A stretch of 64,000 bases of DNA from DAOVRD01 sp964521715 (lineage in GTDB: Bacteria > Planctomycetota > Brocadiia > SM23-32). The notes below the pieces were generated by a model. That model was given only the letters and a program-made list of their open reading frames with translations. It was not told the DNA's origin and made no database searches. Each line of letters starts with the position of its first letter. Within the stretch, counting starts at the first letter, position 1. Both the position numbers and the translations under genes were made by a program. Below, in pieces: positions 1 through 8,560 of this stretch. Location of the stretch: assembly GCA_964521715.1 (NCBI GenBank), contig CAZFSS010000002.1, forward strand, positions 124,001 to 188,000. Direction: 5' to 3'.

Positions 1-353
1 CACGGAGTCGAAAGAGGCCTACTCGGAAGTTCGCTGTCGAAGTCCCAGTAGGGCCGCGGGCCCTCACCGGTCCGCCATCCGCCGGGGCTATCCCGCCCCC
101 TCAGCGCCCAGGCCGGACTCGAAAGCGCCCACGACGACCTGGGCCTTGCCTCCGGTGCGGCATCGGGCAGGATTCCGTACTCTGTCCCTGTTTCCTTACC
201 GAGTGCCAGTTGGCAACGTCGGAGTGCAGCGCAATGGGAGCCAGAAGCCGGGGCCAACGAGCAACACCGCCCGCCAGGAACGCCGGCGAATGACGTTCGT
301 GCGTAGCACGCCCCGAGGGCATTGTCGATCGGATACGTAATGGGCTAGGGGGA
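1..353. other. No recognisable gene at the left edge
   Basis: Short open frames exist on both strands, but none has a plausible ribosome binding site or a recognisable protein. The DNA is less G+C-rich than the rest of the window and continues into the metallopeptidase-like gene. I see no RNA gene or repeat here. Confidence 0.5.
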
Positions 354-1520
354 CTATGGCATTTCAGGCCACTTCCAGTCATCCCAGCGGCGGGGGAGAC
401 GCGCGTACCGAGCAAGCAACGACCTGGCGTTGCCGTAGGATCTCAACAAGCCCATTGCAGCACTCCTGACATGCTCTGCCCAAAGCTCTGGGGGCTCTGG
501 GTTCTGCCCCGGCAGGAACAGATCAGCCCAAACGTCCTCGATATTGCGCACGCTGTCTTTCATGATGTCTTCTACCCGGCTCCATGTAATCGCTCCAGCG
601 AACACTGCATGAGCTACCGTAGAGGAAGCGACGAGGCACGCTCTAACTGCAGGGTGCGGATGCGAGGATTTGCCCCGGTTGACGTTGGCTCCTGCGTGCG
701 GGTGCAGAACGCGGAATAGGATGCCGATGGCCATTAGGTATGTTAGCAGGGCAAAATCCCTTGATTCCCATTGGGATGCGTTGACAAGATCACGCACGAG
801 GGTCGCCATTTCGTGGTTAGTATGCACCCCAGAAGTGATGTCACATGCGAAGGCATCCGCATCGCATTCAAGGACATGCCTGAGTGTGTGATCGTCAGTG
901 TCGTCAGTAGCCTGTTTGAATTCTGAGATCGTTGGCAAACGTTGGTTTCCTTGGGGTATTTCCAGATGACCGCCCACGATGTGCCCGATCTCGTGGTAGA
1001 CAAGGAACTCCAATGCCAGATCGGCAAGTATCGGGACAGCGGTCATTCGCGTTTCATCGTTTGGGAAACGAACGCGCGTGTCTACCTCTCCGTTGGAAGC
1101 GTCCCGGAGCAAAGGGACTTGCGGAAAACCTTGCGCCGGCAGGTTCTGCGGCGGTGTTTCCAGCTCGGCTTTTCCTATCGCCGGGAAAAACGCTGGCGCA
1201 CCGAGCAAGCCAAGGATAGTCCCATAGATGTGTTCGAAAGCACCCCGGGAGATGGAGATTCGGTCACGATCGTCGTCGTAGGTGACACACGCGTTCAGTG
1301 ATGGATCATCAACGATCAGGATTTCGAGCGCCCGTTGTTTCCACTGGGGGCGCATGTAATCGCGCAGCGATTCGTACAGTTCGTACCCTTTCTGAACCAC
1401 ATCCTCAACGATTCCATCGAATGGGGGCTCGAAGTCCCTCGGAGTCAAATCGCGAGTGCTATGGGCATCATGGATCAAGGCGATTCGCTCGCTGCATAGC
1501 AATGATTGGATAGGCTGCAC
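354..1520 (-). CDS. HExxH metallopeptidase-like protein of unknown function
   Basis: 388 residues if translation starts at the GTG at 1520; no good Shine-Dalgarno site supports this start, so the N-terminus is uncertain. The visible signature is a zincin helix, HEIGH at residues 176-180 (two His ligands and the catalytic Glu). About 38 residues later, ECDADAFA (Glu218) resembles the ExxAD third-ligand helix of gluzincins such as M48. No signal peptide or membrane segment is obvious, so it is probably cytoplasmic. Codon use and base composition are AT-richer than the core genes (53% G+C in a sampled line), suggesting acquired DNA. No neighbour gives a functional clue. Similar HExxH proteins occur in phage, toxin-antitoxin and stress loci, but nothing here allows a specific assignment. 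Confidence 0.6.
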   Translation of the reverse strand: MQPIQSLLCSERIALIHDAHSTRDLTPRDFEPPFDGIVEDVVQKGYELYESLRDYMRPQWKQRALEILIVDDPSLNACVTYDDDRDRISISRGAFEHIYGTILGLLGAPAFFPAIGKAELETPPQNLPAQGFPQVPLLRDASNGEVDTRVRFPNDETRMTAVPILADLALEFLVYHEIGHIVGGHLEIPQGNQRLPTISEFKQATDDTDDHTLRHVLECDADAFACDITSGVHTNHEMATLVRDLVNASQWESRDFALLTYLMAIGILFRVLHPHAGANVNRGKSSHPHPAVRACLVASSTVAHAVFAGAITWSRVEDIMKDSVRNIEDVWADLFLPGQNPEPPELWAEHVRSAAMGLLRSYGNARSLLARYARLPRRWDDWKWPEMP

Positions 1521-1852
1521 AGACGGGCCAAGACAAGCTGTTCGCTTCCGTCTTCACCGGCGACCGACCGACGACTGGTTGCTGGGCGCTTCTGCATGGC
1601 TCTGTGGTACTCTCCAACATTGGCCATCCTCCCACGCGTACATTACCCTGTGTGTCGGGGATCTGCAACACGTTGGGAAGGTTACCTCCGGGGGGCCAGT
1701 TCAAGCGCCTTCGTTAGCCTACAGGGCCTGCTCAACAGAGAACCAGACAGTTTCTCGCGGCGGTTCCCAGAATCCCCAAGAGCCCCCACCGTTGCGACGC
1801 GACCGCTAGCTCAGGCTCCGCACTGCGCCGCCAGCACCAGCGCACCGTCACG
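1521..1852. other. Intergenic stretch without a recognised gene
   Basis: About 330 bases lie between the metallopeptidase-like gene and the end of the DUF401 gene. Overlapping short frames on both strands show no family motifs and no convincing ribosome binding sites. It may hold the promoter of the minus-strand metallopeptidase-like gene, but I could not identify clear -35/-10 hexamers. Confidence 0.45.
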
Positions 1853-3172
1853 TCACCCCAACACCCAACGCAGGAGCAGATGGTAGAGGAAGGATGCCGT
1901 CAGGACGACGGCCGTGGGCTTGAGCAGCCCCGCCGCGTTCGCCAACACGCGCGTCTTGAAGTACTCGCTCGCCACCACCAGGCAGACGTGAACCGGCGAG
2001 AGCAGCATGCCGGCGAAGCCGAAACCGTAGGCCAGCACCGTCGTCGAGAGCAGCACGCTCATGGGCGGCCTGTCCCCCAGAAGGCTGATGACTATGGGGA
2101 AGCTGGCGCCCACGAACCCTATCGAGAGCCCCGTGGCCAGCCCGCTCACCAGCGGAAGCAGCATGACGATGGCCAGAAACGGGATGCCCCAGTCGGCCAT
2201 CTCGACGCGCATCTGCGCCACCAGCGGCTCCCCGTTCGGAAGCCGTGCGTCGACGAATCCCCCGTATACGCTCACGGCCGCAACGATGGCCGCCATGTTC
2301 AGCGCCCGTCTGGAGAGCAGTATCTCGCGCCACCCGCTGCGCCCAAGGGGCCGCTGCCGCTGAAGGACCAGCATTGCGCCGACCAGCCCGATCGCCATCG
2401 GGATGTACTTGTTCATGGCGGGAGCGCCCGGCCACGCGAGCTCCACGCCGGCGTAAGACAGCCGGACGGCGGCGTAGCAGCCTATTACCACGATGATGGG
2501 CAGCACGAGCACCAGGAACCTGTGGCCCACCGCCGAATGCCCAGCGGCACGATCCCCGCCCTCCGCCGGGATGCGGCGCAGCAGGAACACGTACCCGGCA
2601 GCCACGGCGCACAGGCTCAGCGGGATGCCCAGCAGCATGAACTGCCAGACGTCCAGCCCCGTCAACTCCATGGCCAGCAGCACTCCCGGGTAGAGGGGCC
2701 ACCAGTACTCCCAGATGTGGCGGAACCAGTGGTTCGCCTGCGTTTTCAGATGGGGCGAGATGGAGTCGTCGGCGTCCACGCTGTCCACCAGCGGCGCCGA
2801 GAAGACCGCCCCGCCCGGCATCGGCAGAAGTCCGATCACGGCGGGCAGCACCGCGACGGCCCCCCGTCGCGACAGGCGGGCTCGGACCGCCTCCACCAGG
2901 TCCCCCATCACGCCCGTGACGGACATCTGCGAACTCAACCAGATCACCTCGAAGACGACCAGCACGAGGAGCAGCGTCCCGCCGGAGAGGAAGCGCCGCC
3001 AGGCGATCAGCGCCATCGCCGGCACCGAATGGCCCGACCAGAGCGCCAGCACCACCGTCCCCACGGCGACCGACACGATCAGATGCCGGCAGAGGCGGTT
3101 CATGACCAGGATGAGCGACAGCGCCCCCAGCACCTTGACGATGACGGGCGCCGCCAGCAGTGCATCCGCCAT
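1853..3172 (-). CDS. DUF401 family integral membrane transporter-like protein
   Basis: 439 residues from the ATG at 3172, chosen because GGAGG lies 9 bases upstream; an upstream in-frame start would add 8 residues without such a site. The protein is almost entirely hydrophobic with roughly ten membrane segments. It contains the family's characteristic LPMPGGAVFSAP motif near residue 115, followed by a conserved region with His and Trp residues (NHWFRHIWEY) and a second half rich in Gly/Ser loops. DUF401 proteins resemble secondary carboxylate or gluconate-type permeases, but their substrate is unknown. The gene is divergent from the secreted GH9 gene, which has its own promoter in the shared gap. 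Transport of a polysaccharide breakdown product is a reasonable inference, not shown by the sequence. Confidence 0.78.
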   Translation of the reverse strand: MADALLAAPVIVKVLGALSLILVMNRLCRHLIVSVAVGTVVLALWSGHSVPAMALIAWRRFLSGGTLLLVLVVFEVIWLSSQMSVTGVMGDLVEAVRARLSRRGAVAVLPAVIGLLPMPGGAVFSAPLVDSVDADDSISPHLKTQANHWFRHIWEYWWPLYPGVLLAMELTGLDVWQFMLLGIPLSLCAVAAGYVFLLRRIPAEGGDRAAGHSAVGHRFLVLVLPIIVVIGCYAAVRLSYAGVELAWPGAPAMNKYIPMAIGLVGAMLVLQRQRPLGRSGWREILLSRRALNMAAIVAAVSVYGGFVDARLPNGEPLVAQMRVEMADWGIPFLAIVMLLPLVSGLATGLSIGFVGASFPIVISLLGDRPPMSVLLSTTVLAYGFGFAGMLLSPVHVCLVVASEYFKTRVLANAAGLLKPTAVVLTASFLYHLLLRWVLG

Positions 3173-3227
3173 GTGGCTTGTCCTCCAACGCAGCACGGAG
3201 CCGCCGGGCCGGGCCGGCCGACGCGTC

Positions 3228-3255
3228 TTGCGGGCCGTCGGGCGCGCGGTATAAT
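3228..3255 (+). promoter_or_regulatory. Sigma70-type promoter for the GH9 gene
   Basis: TTGCGG at 3228-3233 and a perfect TATAAT at 3250-3255 are separated by 16 bases. The -10 box ends 52 bases before the GTG start at 3308, giving a short leader. Confidence 0.6.
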
Positions 3256-3307
3256 GCCGCCGCGTCTGGCCAGTTCGTCCCGCAGCCCCGTTGATCCGGA
3301 GGGGAAT

Positions 3308-5698
3308 GTGAAGACCGCGCTGATCGTCGTCTGCTTTATACCATTGCTGTCAACGTTCGCCTGTGCCGTTGCGCGCGCGCAGGAGGCGCCCGAGGTGCTC
3401 CATGTGGGCATGGTCGCGCCGGACATCGTCGGCATCATGGTGCAGGCCGGCCGGATCGAGTACGGCAAGCAGGTGCCTTATGAGCCGCGGCCCGGAGACC
3501 AGGTCGACCGCCAGGCGAAGGATCGCGCCGTCAGACGGGACGGCAAGTTTCTGGGGTGGCTTGTGGGCAGCGCGGGGGACCTCGTCTACACGGAGGACGA
3601 ACTGGTCGGCCCGAAGCTCGACACAGACGCGGCGGACCGGCCGGACAGCTATGCCGTCAGCTCGCCCGACGATCCGACCTACGCCGGCAGCGTGCGTCCT
3701 CTGGCCGTCTTCCGCAAGAGCAAGCCGTCCGACTTCGGTCGGTATGACGGCTGGCCCTACCGCACCCCGATGCGCCACGTGATCTACCTGAAGCTGCCGA
3801 AGCCCCTCAAGCTCGGTTGCACGTACAAGATCGCGTGCGCCGGCGTCAGCATCCAGGACGTGGACCTCACCTACGAGCCGAGCCGTCTGCGCAGCGAGGC
3901 CGTGCACGTCAGCCACCTGGGATTCCGGCCGGACGATCCCGCCAAGGTGGCCTTCCTCTCCTGCTGGCTGGGCAGCGGCGGGCCGCTCGACTACGGGGAC
4001 GGCCGCGCGTTCTCCGTGCTGGACGGCGCCACGGGCGAGGCGGTCATGAAAGGCACAGCCCGCAGGATACACACGGTCGGCGAGTCGGAGGATGCCTACA
4101 ACAAGGACTACGCCGCCGTGAACGTCTACGAAATGGACTTCTCGGGGCTGAGGAAGCCCGGCACGTATCGCGTCCAAGTCGAGGGCATCGGCTGCTCCTA
4201 TCCGTTCGCGATCGCCGATGACGTGTGGCGCTCTGCGTTCACGGTCTCTGCGCGGGGCTTCTACCACCAGCGCAGCGGCATCAAGCTCGGGCCGCCCTGG
4301 ACCGACTACGAGCGGCCCCGCTGCTTCCATCCGGACGACGGCGTCAAGATCTACGGCTCCGACTGCCCCATCATGGACAGCGGCAACGGCCTGAACGCCC
4401 TGGGCACGGACCGGGACAATTTCGGCAACCTCGTCAAGGGCAAGACGGACCGCATCGTCCCCGACGCGTGGGGCGGCTACATGGACGCCGGCGACTGGGA
4501 CCGCCGCATCCAGCACCTGGTCGTCTCGCGTTACCTGATCGAGCTGGCGGCCCTCTTCCCGGACTACTTCGGCGGCGTGAGCCTGAACATCCCCGAGTCC
4601 GGCGACGGCCTGCCCGACGTCGTCAGCGAGGCGCTCTTCAACCTGGACTGCTACAGGCGGATGCAGACGCCGGACGGCGGCATCAGGGGCGGCATCGAGT
4701 CGTCAGAGCACCCGCGCCACGGCGAGGCGAGCTGGCAGGAGTCCCTGGACGTCATGGCCTATGCGCCGGACGCCTGGTCCAGTTACGAGTACGCCGGCGT
4801 CGCCGCGCGCGCGGCGCAGTTCCTTCAGGACCGCAAGCCCGCCCTGGCGGCCGCCTACCGCGACAGCGCGCTGCAGGCGATGGAGTGGGCCGAAAGCCAG
4901 TACGCACAGATGGAGTCCTCCGGCCAGTTCGAGAAGTGGGTCGAGCCGGCGCGGAACTCCCTGCGCGACAGCCGCAACCTGGCCGCCGCCGAACTCTTCC
5001 GCCTGAACGGGGACCAGCGCTGGCACGACCTGTTCGTGGCCACCACGGCCTTCAAGGAGCCCAACGCGGACCTGTTTATCTGGCAGGTCCACGACCAGCG
5101 CGACGCCCCGTGGGTCTACGTGCGCACCGACCGCCCCGGCAAGGACGCAACCATCGAGGCCAACTGCCGCGCGGCCATCCTGAAGGAAGCGGACAGCCGC
5201 CTGGCCAGCACCGAGCGGTCCAGCTTCCGCTACGCCAAGTACGAGTGGATGCCCGGCATGTGGGGCGCATTCGCCGCGCCGGACGCCGTCACCCTCGTGC
5301 GCGCGCACATGCTGACGGGCGACGTGAAGTACCTGCGGGCGGCCGTCCTCGCCTGCCAGATGGGCGCCGGCGCAAACCCGGTGAACATCTGCTACACCAC
5401 GGGGCTGGGCCATTACAGCCCGCAGCATCCGCTCCAGATTGACTCGCGCATCACCCACCAGCCGCCGCCGGCCGGCCTGACCGTCGGCGGCCCGATAGAC
5501 GTCGGACAAAACGAGGACTACTGGGCGCAGAAGATCGTGGACGGCTGCTGCTATCCCGGCGTACTGAAGTGGCCCACGCTGGAGGCGTTCTGGGACGTGT
5601 TCTGGTATCCGCCCATGTGCGAGTTCACCGTGCAGAGCCCCATGGCGCCGAACGCCTACGTCTGGGGCTACCTGGCGGCGCGGCCCAACCTGCCCTAA
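3308..5698 (+). CDS. Secreted glycoside hydrolase family 9 (cellulase-type) protein
   Basis: 796 residues from a GTG start at 3308 preceded by GGAGG about 7 bases upstream. The first ~25 residues form a Sec signal peptide (a Lys followed by a hydrophobic stretch, ending near ARAQ), so the enzyme is exported. An N-terminal beta-rich region is followed by a CelD_N-like immunoglobulin domain (HVSHLGFRPDDPAKV near residue 198). The (alpha/alpha)6 catalytic domain runs from about 290 to the end. DAGDWDRR near residue 394 matches the GH9 catalytic-base motif, and CEFTV near 770 sits where the catalytic acid Glu is expected. The usual HHR substrate motif is not evident, so specificity may differ from classical endoglucanases. 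The stop codon overlaps a TAAGAGCC..CTAACA sequence resembling the terminal repeat of the element at 53080. Confidence 0.87.
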   Translation: MKTALIVVCFIPLLSTFACAVARAQEAPEVLHVGMVAPDIVGIMVQAGRIEYGKQVPYEPRPGDQVDRQAKDRAVRRDGKFLGWLVGSAGDLVYTEDELVGPKLDTDAADRPDSYAVSSPDDPTYAGSVRPLAVFRKSKPSDFGRYDGWPYRTPMRHVIYLKLPKPLKLGCTYKIACAGVSIQDVDLTYEPSRLRSEAVHVSHLGFRPDDPAKVAFLSCWLGSGGPLDYGDGRAFSVLDGATGEAVMKGTARRIHTVGESEDAYNKDYAAVNVYEMDFSGLRKPGTYRVQVEGIGCSYPFAIADDVWRSAFTVSARGFYHQRSGIKLGPPWTDYERPRCFHPDDGVKIYGSDCPIMDSGNGLNALGTDRDNFGNLVKGKTDRIVPDAWGGYMDAGDWDRRIQHLVVSRYLIELAALFPDYFGGVSLNIPESGDGLPDVVSEALFNLDCYRRMQTPDGGIRGGIESSEHPRHGEASWQESLDVMAYAPDAWSSYEYAGVAARAAQFLQDRKPALAAAYRDSALQAMEWAESQYAQMESSGQFEKWVEPARNSLRDSRNLAAAELFRLNGDQRWHDLFVATTAFKEPNADLFIWQVHDQRDAPWVYVRTDRPGKDATIEANCRAAILKEADSRLASTERSSFRYAKYEWMPGMWGAFAAPDAVTLVRAHMLTGDVKYLRAAVLACQMGAGANPVNICYTTGLGHYSPQHPLQIDSRITHQPPPAGLTVGGPIDVGQNEDYWAQKIVDGCCYPGVLKWPTLEAFWDVFWYPPMCEFTVQSPMAPNAYVWGYLAARPNLP

Positions 5699-5736
5699 GA
5701 GCCCCTAACAACACCCACGCGTCGGCCGGCCGGGAC

Positions 5737-7056
5737 CTACGCACGCTCCTCTTTGGCCGTCTTCGCATAGCCCAGCGGCCTGCGCAGCACGTAGACGTGC
5801 ACGACGGACACGGCCGCAATCCAGCAGTACACGTAGGCGAGCAGGGGCCATCCGAGCAGCGCGAGGGCCGCGTCGCCGAGACGGGCGACCCCCGCCAGGA
5901 GGGGGCCCGGCCCGAGCGCCCACGGCCATAGCAGGCAGGCGTACGGCAGCCAGGCCGGAACGTGCCGCGCGCCGCCCGGCGCCAGCGCCACCGTCCCCGC
6001 CACCAGACCCAGCCACAGCCACGCACCCCCGAACGGCGTCAGCAGCAGCCGCACCATGTCGAGGCGCACGGACAGGGAGGCCTTCGCCGCGCGGAAGGGC
6101 CGCAGCAGATGCTTCGCCGCGACCTGCATCCAGCCCTGTTCCCACCTGATCCGCTGGTCGAAGAACTGCGAGAGCGTGTCGGGCTGGCGCGACTCGGTCA
6201 CGACTCCCGGGTTGAACTCGACCCTGTGACCGCTCAGCACTAGCCGGCAGGACAGGTCGGTGTCGTCCAGGACCATGGACGGGTCCACGGCGAAGCGCTC
6301 GTCGTCGAGCAGGCTGCGCAGGAAGAAGCCCTGCCCGCCCCCGAACTGGGTCATCCCTCCGAGCCGGGGAGCCACCTGGAGCTCCACACGCTCCAGCCAC
6401 TCCCGCTCGATCGTCAGCGTTCGCGCCAGGACGTGGGGGGACGCGTTCGACGTGGCGCATCTGCCCTGCACCGCCTCGGGCGGCCCTTCGCGCCCGAACG
6501 CGCGGACCAGCTCGTCCAGGGAGCTCTGCGGCAGGATGTGATCGGCGTCCAGCAGACCTACCACATCGCCCGGAGGCGCGTGCGCCAGGCCGTAGACGAT
6601 GGCTGCGCCGCGCCCCCCCGGCGGCGTCGGCTTCTCCAGGACCACGATCCTATCATCCGACTCGGCGCATTCCTTCAGGTACTGGAGGCTGCCATCGGTC
6701 GATGCGCTTTCACACGCGTAGCAGAAGCGCAGCTCCCCCTCGTATTCGAGCGCCGTCAGCGCGGGCACCGTCTGCCGCAGGGACGGCAGCTCGTTCAGGC
6801 AAGGGATGACGAACGTTACCGAGGGGCGGCTGACCGGCTCGGCGGAAGGCTCCTCCCTGATGAAGCGCGCGACCAGCGAAAAGACCCAATTGCGCAGCAC
6901 CAGGCCCCCCGCCATGGCGAACGCGCTCCAGAGGACGGCAGCCGTCAGCAGCGGAACGTAAACGAAGGCCGACGCCGCCAGCACCGGCAGAACGAGCGCG
7001 ATCGCCAGGTGCAGCCACCGCTCTTTCCGCGACGCTTTCCCTTCCGTAACGCGCAT
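5737..7056 (-). CDS. Membrane-anchored GT2 family glycosyltransferase
   Basis: 439 residues from the ATG at 7056 with AAAGG 7 bases upstream. Two N-terminal membrane segments (residues ~15-60) precede a GT-A domain starting at VTFVIPCLNE. DADH near residue 170 is the metal-binding DxD-type motif, DDTDLSCRL carries the acceptor-side acid, and QRIRWEQGW is the processive-type QxxRW motif. Three or more C-terminal membrane helices follow. This is the architecture of polysaccharide or glycolipid synthases that polymerise at the inner face of the cytoplasmic membrane. The product cannot be inferred. It is convergent with the GH9 gene and divergent from the Gfo/Idh oxidoreductase. Confidence 0.85.
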   Translation of the reverse strand: MRVTEGKASRKERWLHLAIALVLPVLAASAFVYVPLLTAAVLWSAFAMAGGLVLRNWVFSLVARFIREEPSAEPVSRPSVTFVIPCLNELPSLRQTVPALTALEYEGELRFCYACESASTDGSLQYLKECAESDDRIVVLEKPTPPGGRGAAIVYGLAHAPPGDVVGLLDADHILPQSSLDELVRAFGREGPPEAVQGRCATSNASPHVLARTLTIEREWLERVELQVAPRLGGMTQFGGGQGFFLRSLLDDERFAVDPSMVLDDTDLSCRLVLSGHRVEFNPGVVTESRQPDTLSQFFDQRIRWEQGWMQVAAKHLLRPFRAAKASLSVRLDMVRLLLTPFGGAWLWLGLVAGTVALAPGGARHVPAWLPYACLLWPWALGPGPLLAGVARLGDAALALLGWPLLAYVYCWIAAVSVVHVYVLRRPLGYAKTAKEERA

Positions 7057-7209
7057 TGCGGTGCCTTTGGGGCGCCCGGCAGATGGCTGAAGGCGCTCTC
7101 CCGCGCAACTGCTCGATCTGCCCGTGGCTCAACAGAGCGCGGGGTATCCTATCAAGAGCCGACTCGCGCTTCCACGGCGGCCTCAGGCCGCCCGGGCTCG
7201 CCAGCACGC

Positions 7210-7237
7210 TTGACGCCCGGTGGCACGCGTGTAGAAT
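7210..7237 (+). promoter_or_regulatory. Sigma70-type promoter for the Gfo/Idh oxidoreductase
   Basis: TTGACG at 7210-7215 and TAGAAT at 7232-7237 are spaced by 16 bases, 45 bases before the start codon. A perfect 7-bp palindrome with a 3-base loop (7176-7192, GGCGGCC/GGCCGCC) lies just upstream in the divergent gap and could be an operator or cruciform. Confidence 0.6.
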
Positions 7238-7282
7238 GGCCGCGCGTCTCGCCACGCTCTCCTCCGAAGGAAGGATGCCATC

Positions 7283-8320
7283 ATGCCAGGCAAGGAACCG
7301 GTACGCATAGGGATAGTGGGCCTCGGCCGCGCGGGGTGGGCCATGCACACGCGCGAGCTGCGCGGGCTGGACGGCTTTCGCATAGTGGCCGGCTGCGACG
7401 TGATGCCCGAGAGGACGCGGCAGCTCGCCGACGAGTTCGGCGCCAAGCAGTACGCGCGCTACCAGGACCTTGTGGCCGACCAAGACGTCGAACTGGTGGC
7501 CGTCGCCACCCGCTCCGACACGCACGCGGAGATCGGCGTGGCGGCGCTCGAAGCCGGAAAGCACACCGTGGTCGAGAAACCCATCGCCTCCAACCTGCAA
7601 GAGGCGGACCGACTGGTCAAAGCCGCCAAGAAGTCGAAGGGCCTGCTGCTTGCGCGCCAGAACATGCGCTTCGACCCGGCGTTCCTCCACATCCGAGAGG
7701 TTATCGACAGCGGCATCCTGGGTGAGGTGTTCGCGATCCGCCTCTGCCGGCACAGTTTCAACCGGCGCGACGACTGGCAGACCATCAAGGAGTTCAGCGG
7801 CGGCTTGCTCAACAACTGGGGGCCGCACCTGATAGACCACGCCCTCCAGTTCGTGGACGGCAAGGTGCAGAAGGTCCAGGGCCAGCTCAAACGCCTGGTC
7901 TGCGCCGGCGACGCGGACGACTATGTGAAGATCGTCCTGCTCGGCAAGTCCGGCCTCCTGGTGGACATGGAGATAAGCGGCGCAGTCGCCCTGGGCGAGC
8001 CCCATTATCGCGTCATGGGCACGTACGGCGCGTTGAGCTGCGACAGCAGGGAGTCCAGGATCCGCTGGTACGAGCCGTCCGAGGCGCCGCCTCTGAGACT
8101 CCACCCCGAGACGCCGCCCCAGAGCCACGGCTACGGCAACCCCGAGACGCTGCCGTGGCAGGAGAAAACCGTGCCGGCCCGACCGTCAGAGCCGGCGCCC
8201 GCCTTCTACGAGGTGGTCTACCGGACGCTGCGCGAGGGCGAGCCGTTCCCCGTGACGCCGCAACAGGCCAGGCAGGTGGTGTGGGTCAGCGACAAGGTGC
8301 GCAAGAGCGCCGCGTTCTGA
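7283..8320 (+). CDS. Gfo/Idh/MocA family NAD(P)-dependent oxidoreductase
   Basis: 345 residues starting at the ATG at 7283 with AAGGA upstream. The N-terminal Rossmann fold begins IGIVGLGRAG (GxGxxG dinucleotide motif, residues ~9-18). EKPIA near residue 96 is the signature that positions the catalytic Lys next to the nicotinamide ring. The C-terminal alpha/beta substrate domain follows, including NNWGPHLIDHALQF with a conserved His. These enzymes oxidise or epimerise sugars, inositols or deoxy sugars in the cytoplasm. Its position among GH genes fits a sugar catabolism role, but the substrate is not predictable. The gene ends just before an inverted-repeat element. Confidence 0.88.
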   Translation: MPGKEPVRIGIVGLGRAGWAMHTRELRGLDGFRIVAGCDVMPERTRQLADEFGAKQYARYQDLVADQDVELVAVATRSDTHAEIGVAALEAGKHTVVEKPIASNLQEADRLVKAAKKSKGLLLARQNMRFDPAFLHIREVIDSGILGEVFAIRLCRHSFNRRDDWQTIKEFSGGLLNNWGPHLIDHALQFVDGKVQKVQGQLKRLVCAGDADDYVKIVLLGKSGLLVDMEISGAVALGEPHYRVMGTYGALSCDSRESRIRWYEPSEAPPLRLHPETPPQSHGYGNPETLPWQEKTVPARPSEPAPAFYEVVYRTLREGEPFPVTPQQARQVVWVSDKVRKSAAF

Positions 8321-8353
8321 CGCACCGAGCCGCCGCCCCTTAACGGCACGACT

Positions 8354-8560
8354 CACCACGGAGACACAGAGAACACGGAGAACGGCAACGGCGGGATGAA
8401 CCACTACGACACGACGAGCACAACGGAATGTCCCATCATCTAACGTCACGTTCGTTGTGCCGTAGTCCCAGGACTCCGTTGTTCTCCGCTGTTCTCCGTG
8501 CCCTCCGTCTGGCCTTCGTAGCCGAAAGCACTTCGGCGGAGTAGGCTGTCTCCGTGGTTA
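8354..8560. repeat. Nested inverted-repeat element overlapping the GH94 stop codon
   Basis: The outer left arm (8354-8383) begins CACCACGGAGACACAGAGAA. The outer right arm (about 8478-8560) contains GTTCTCCG repeats and ends CTGTCTCCGTGGTTA. Inside lies a second inverted pair: 8399-8427 (AACCACTACGACACGACGAG onward) against 8448-8468 (CGTTGTGCCGTAGT). The outer right end on the minus strand reads TAACCACGGAG, and its TAA is the stop codon of the GH94 gene. No protein is encoded. It belongs to the same AACCAC-ended family seen near 12456, 20021, 49799 and 51439. Confidence 0.7.

Noticed and set aside
1880..3307. Long plus-strand open frame continuous with the GH9 gene
   Set aside because: It is antisense to the DUF401 gene, is Gln/Arg/His-rich low-complexity and precedes a signal peptide with its own promoter and ribosome site; high G+C leaves stop-free shadow frames.
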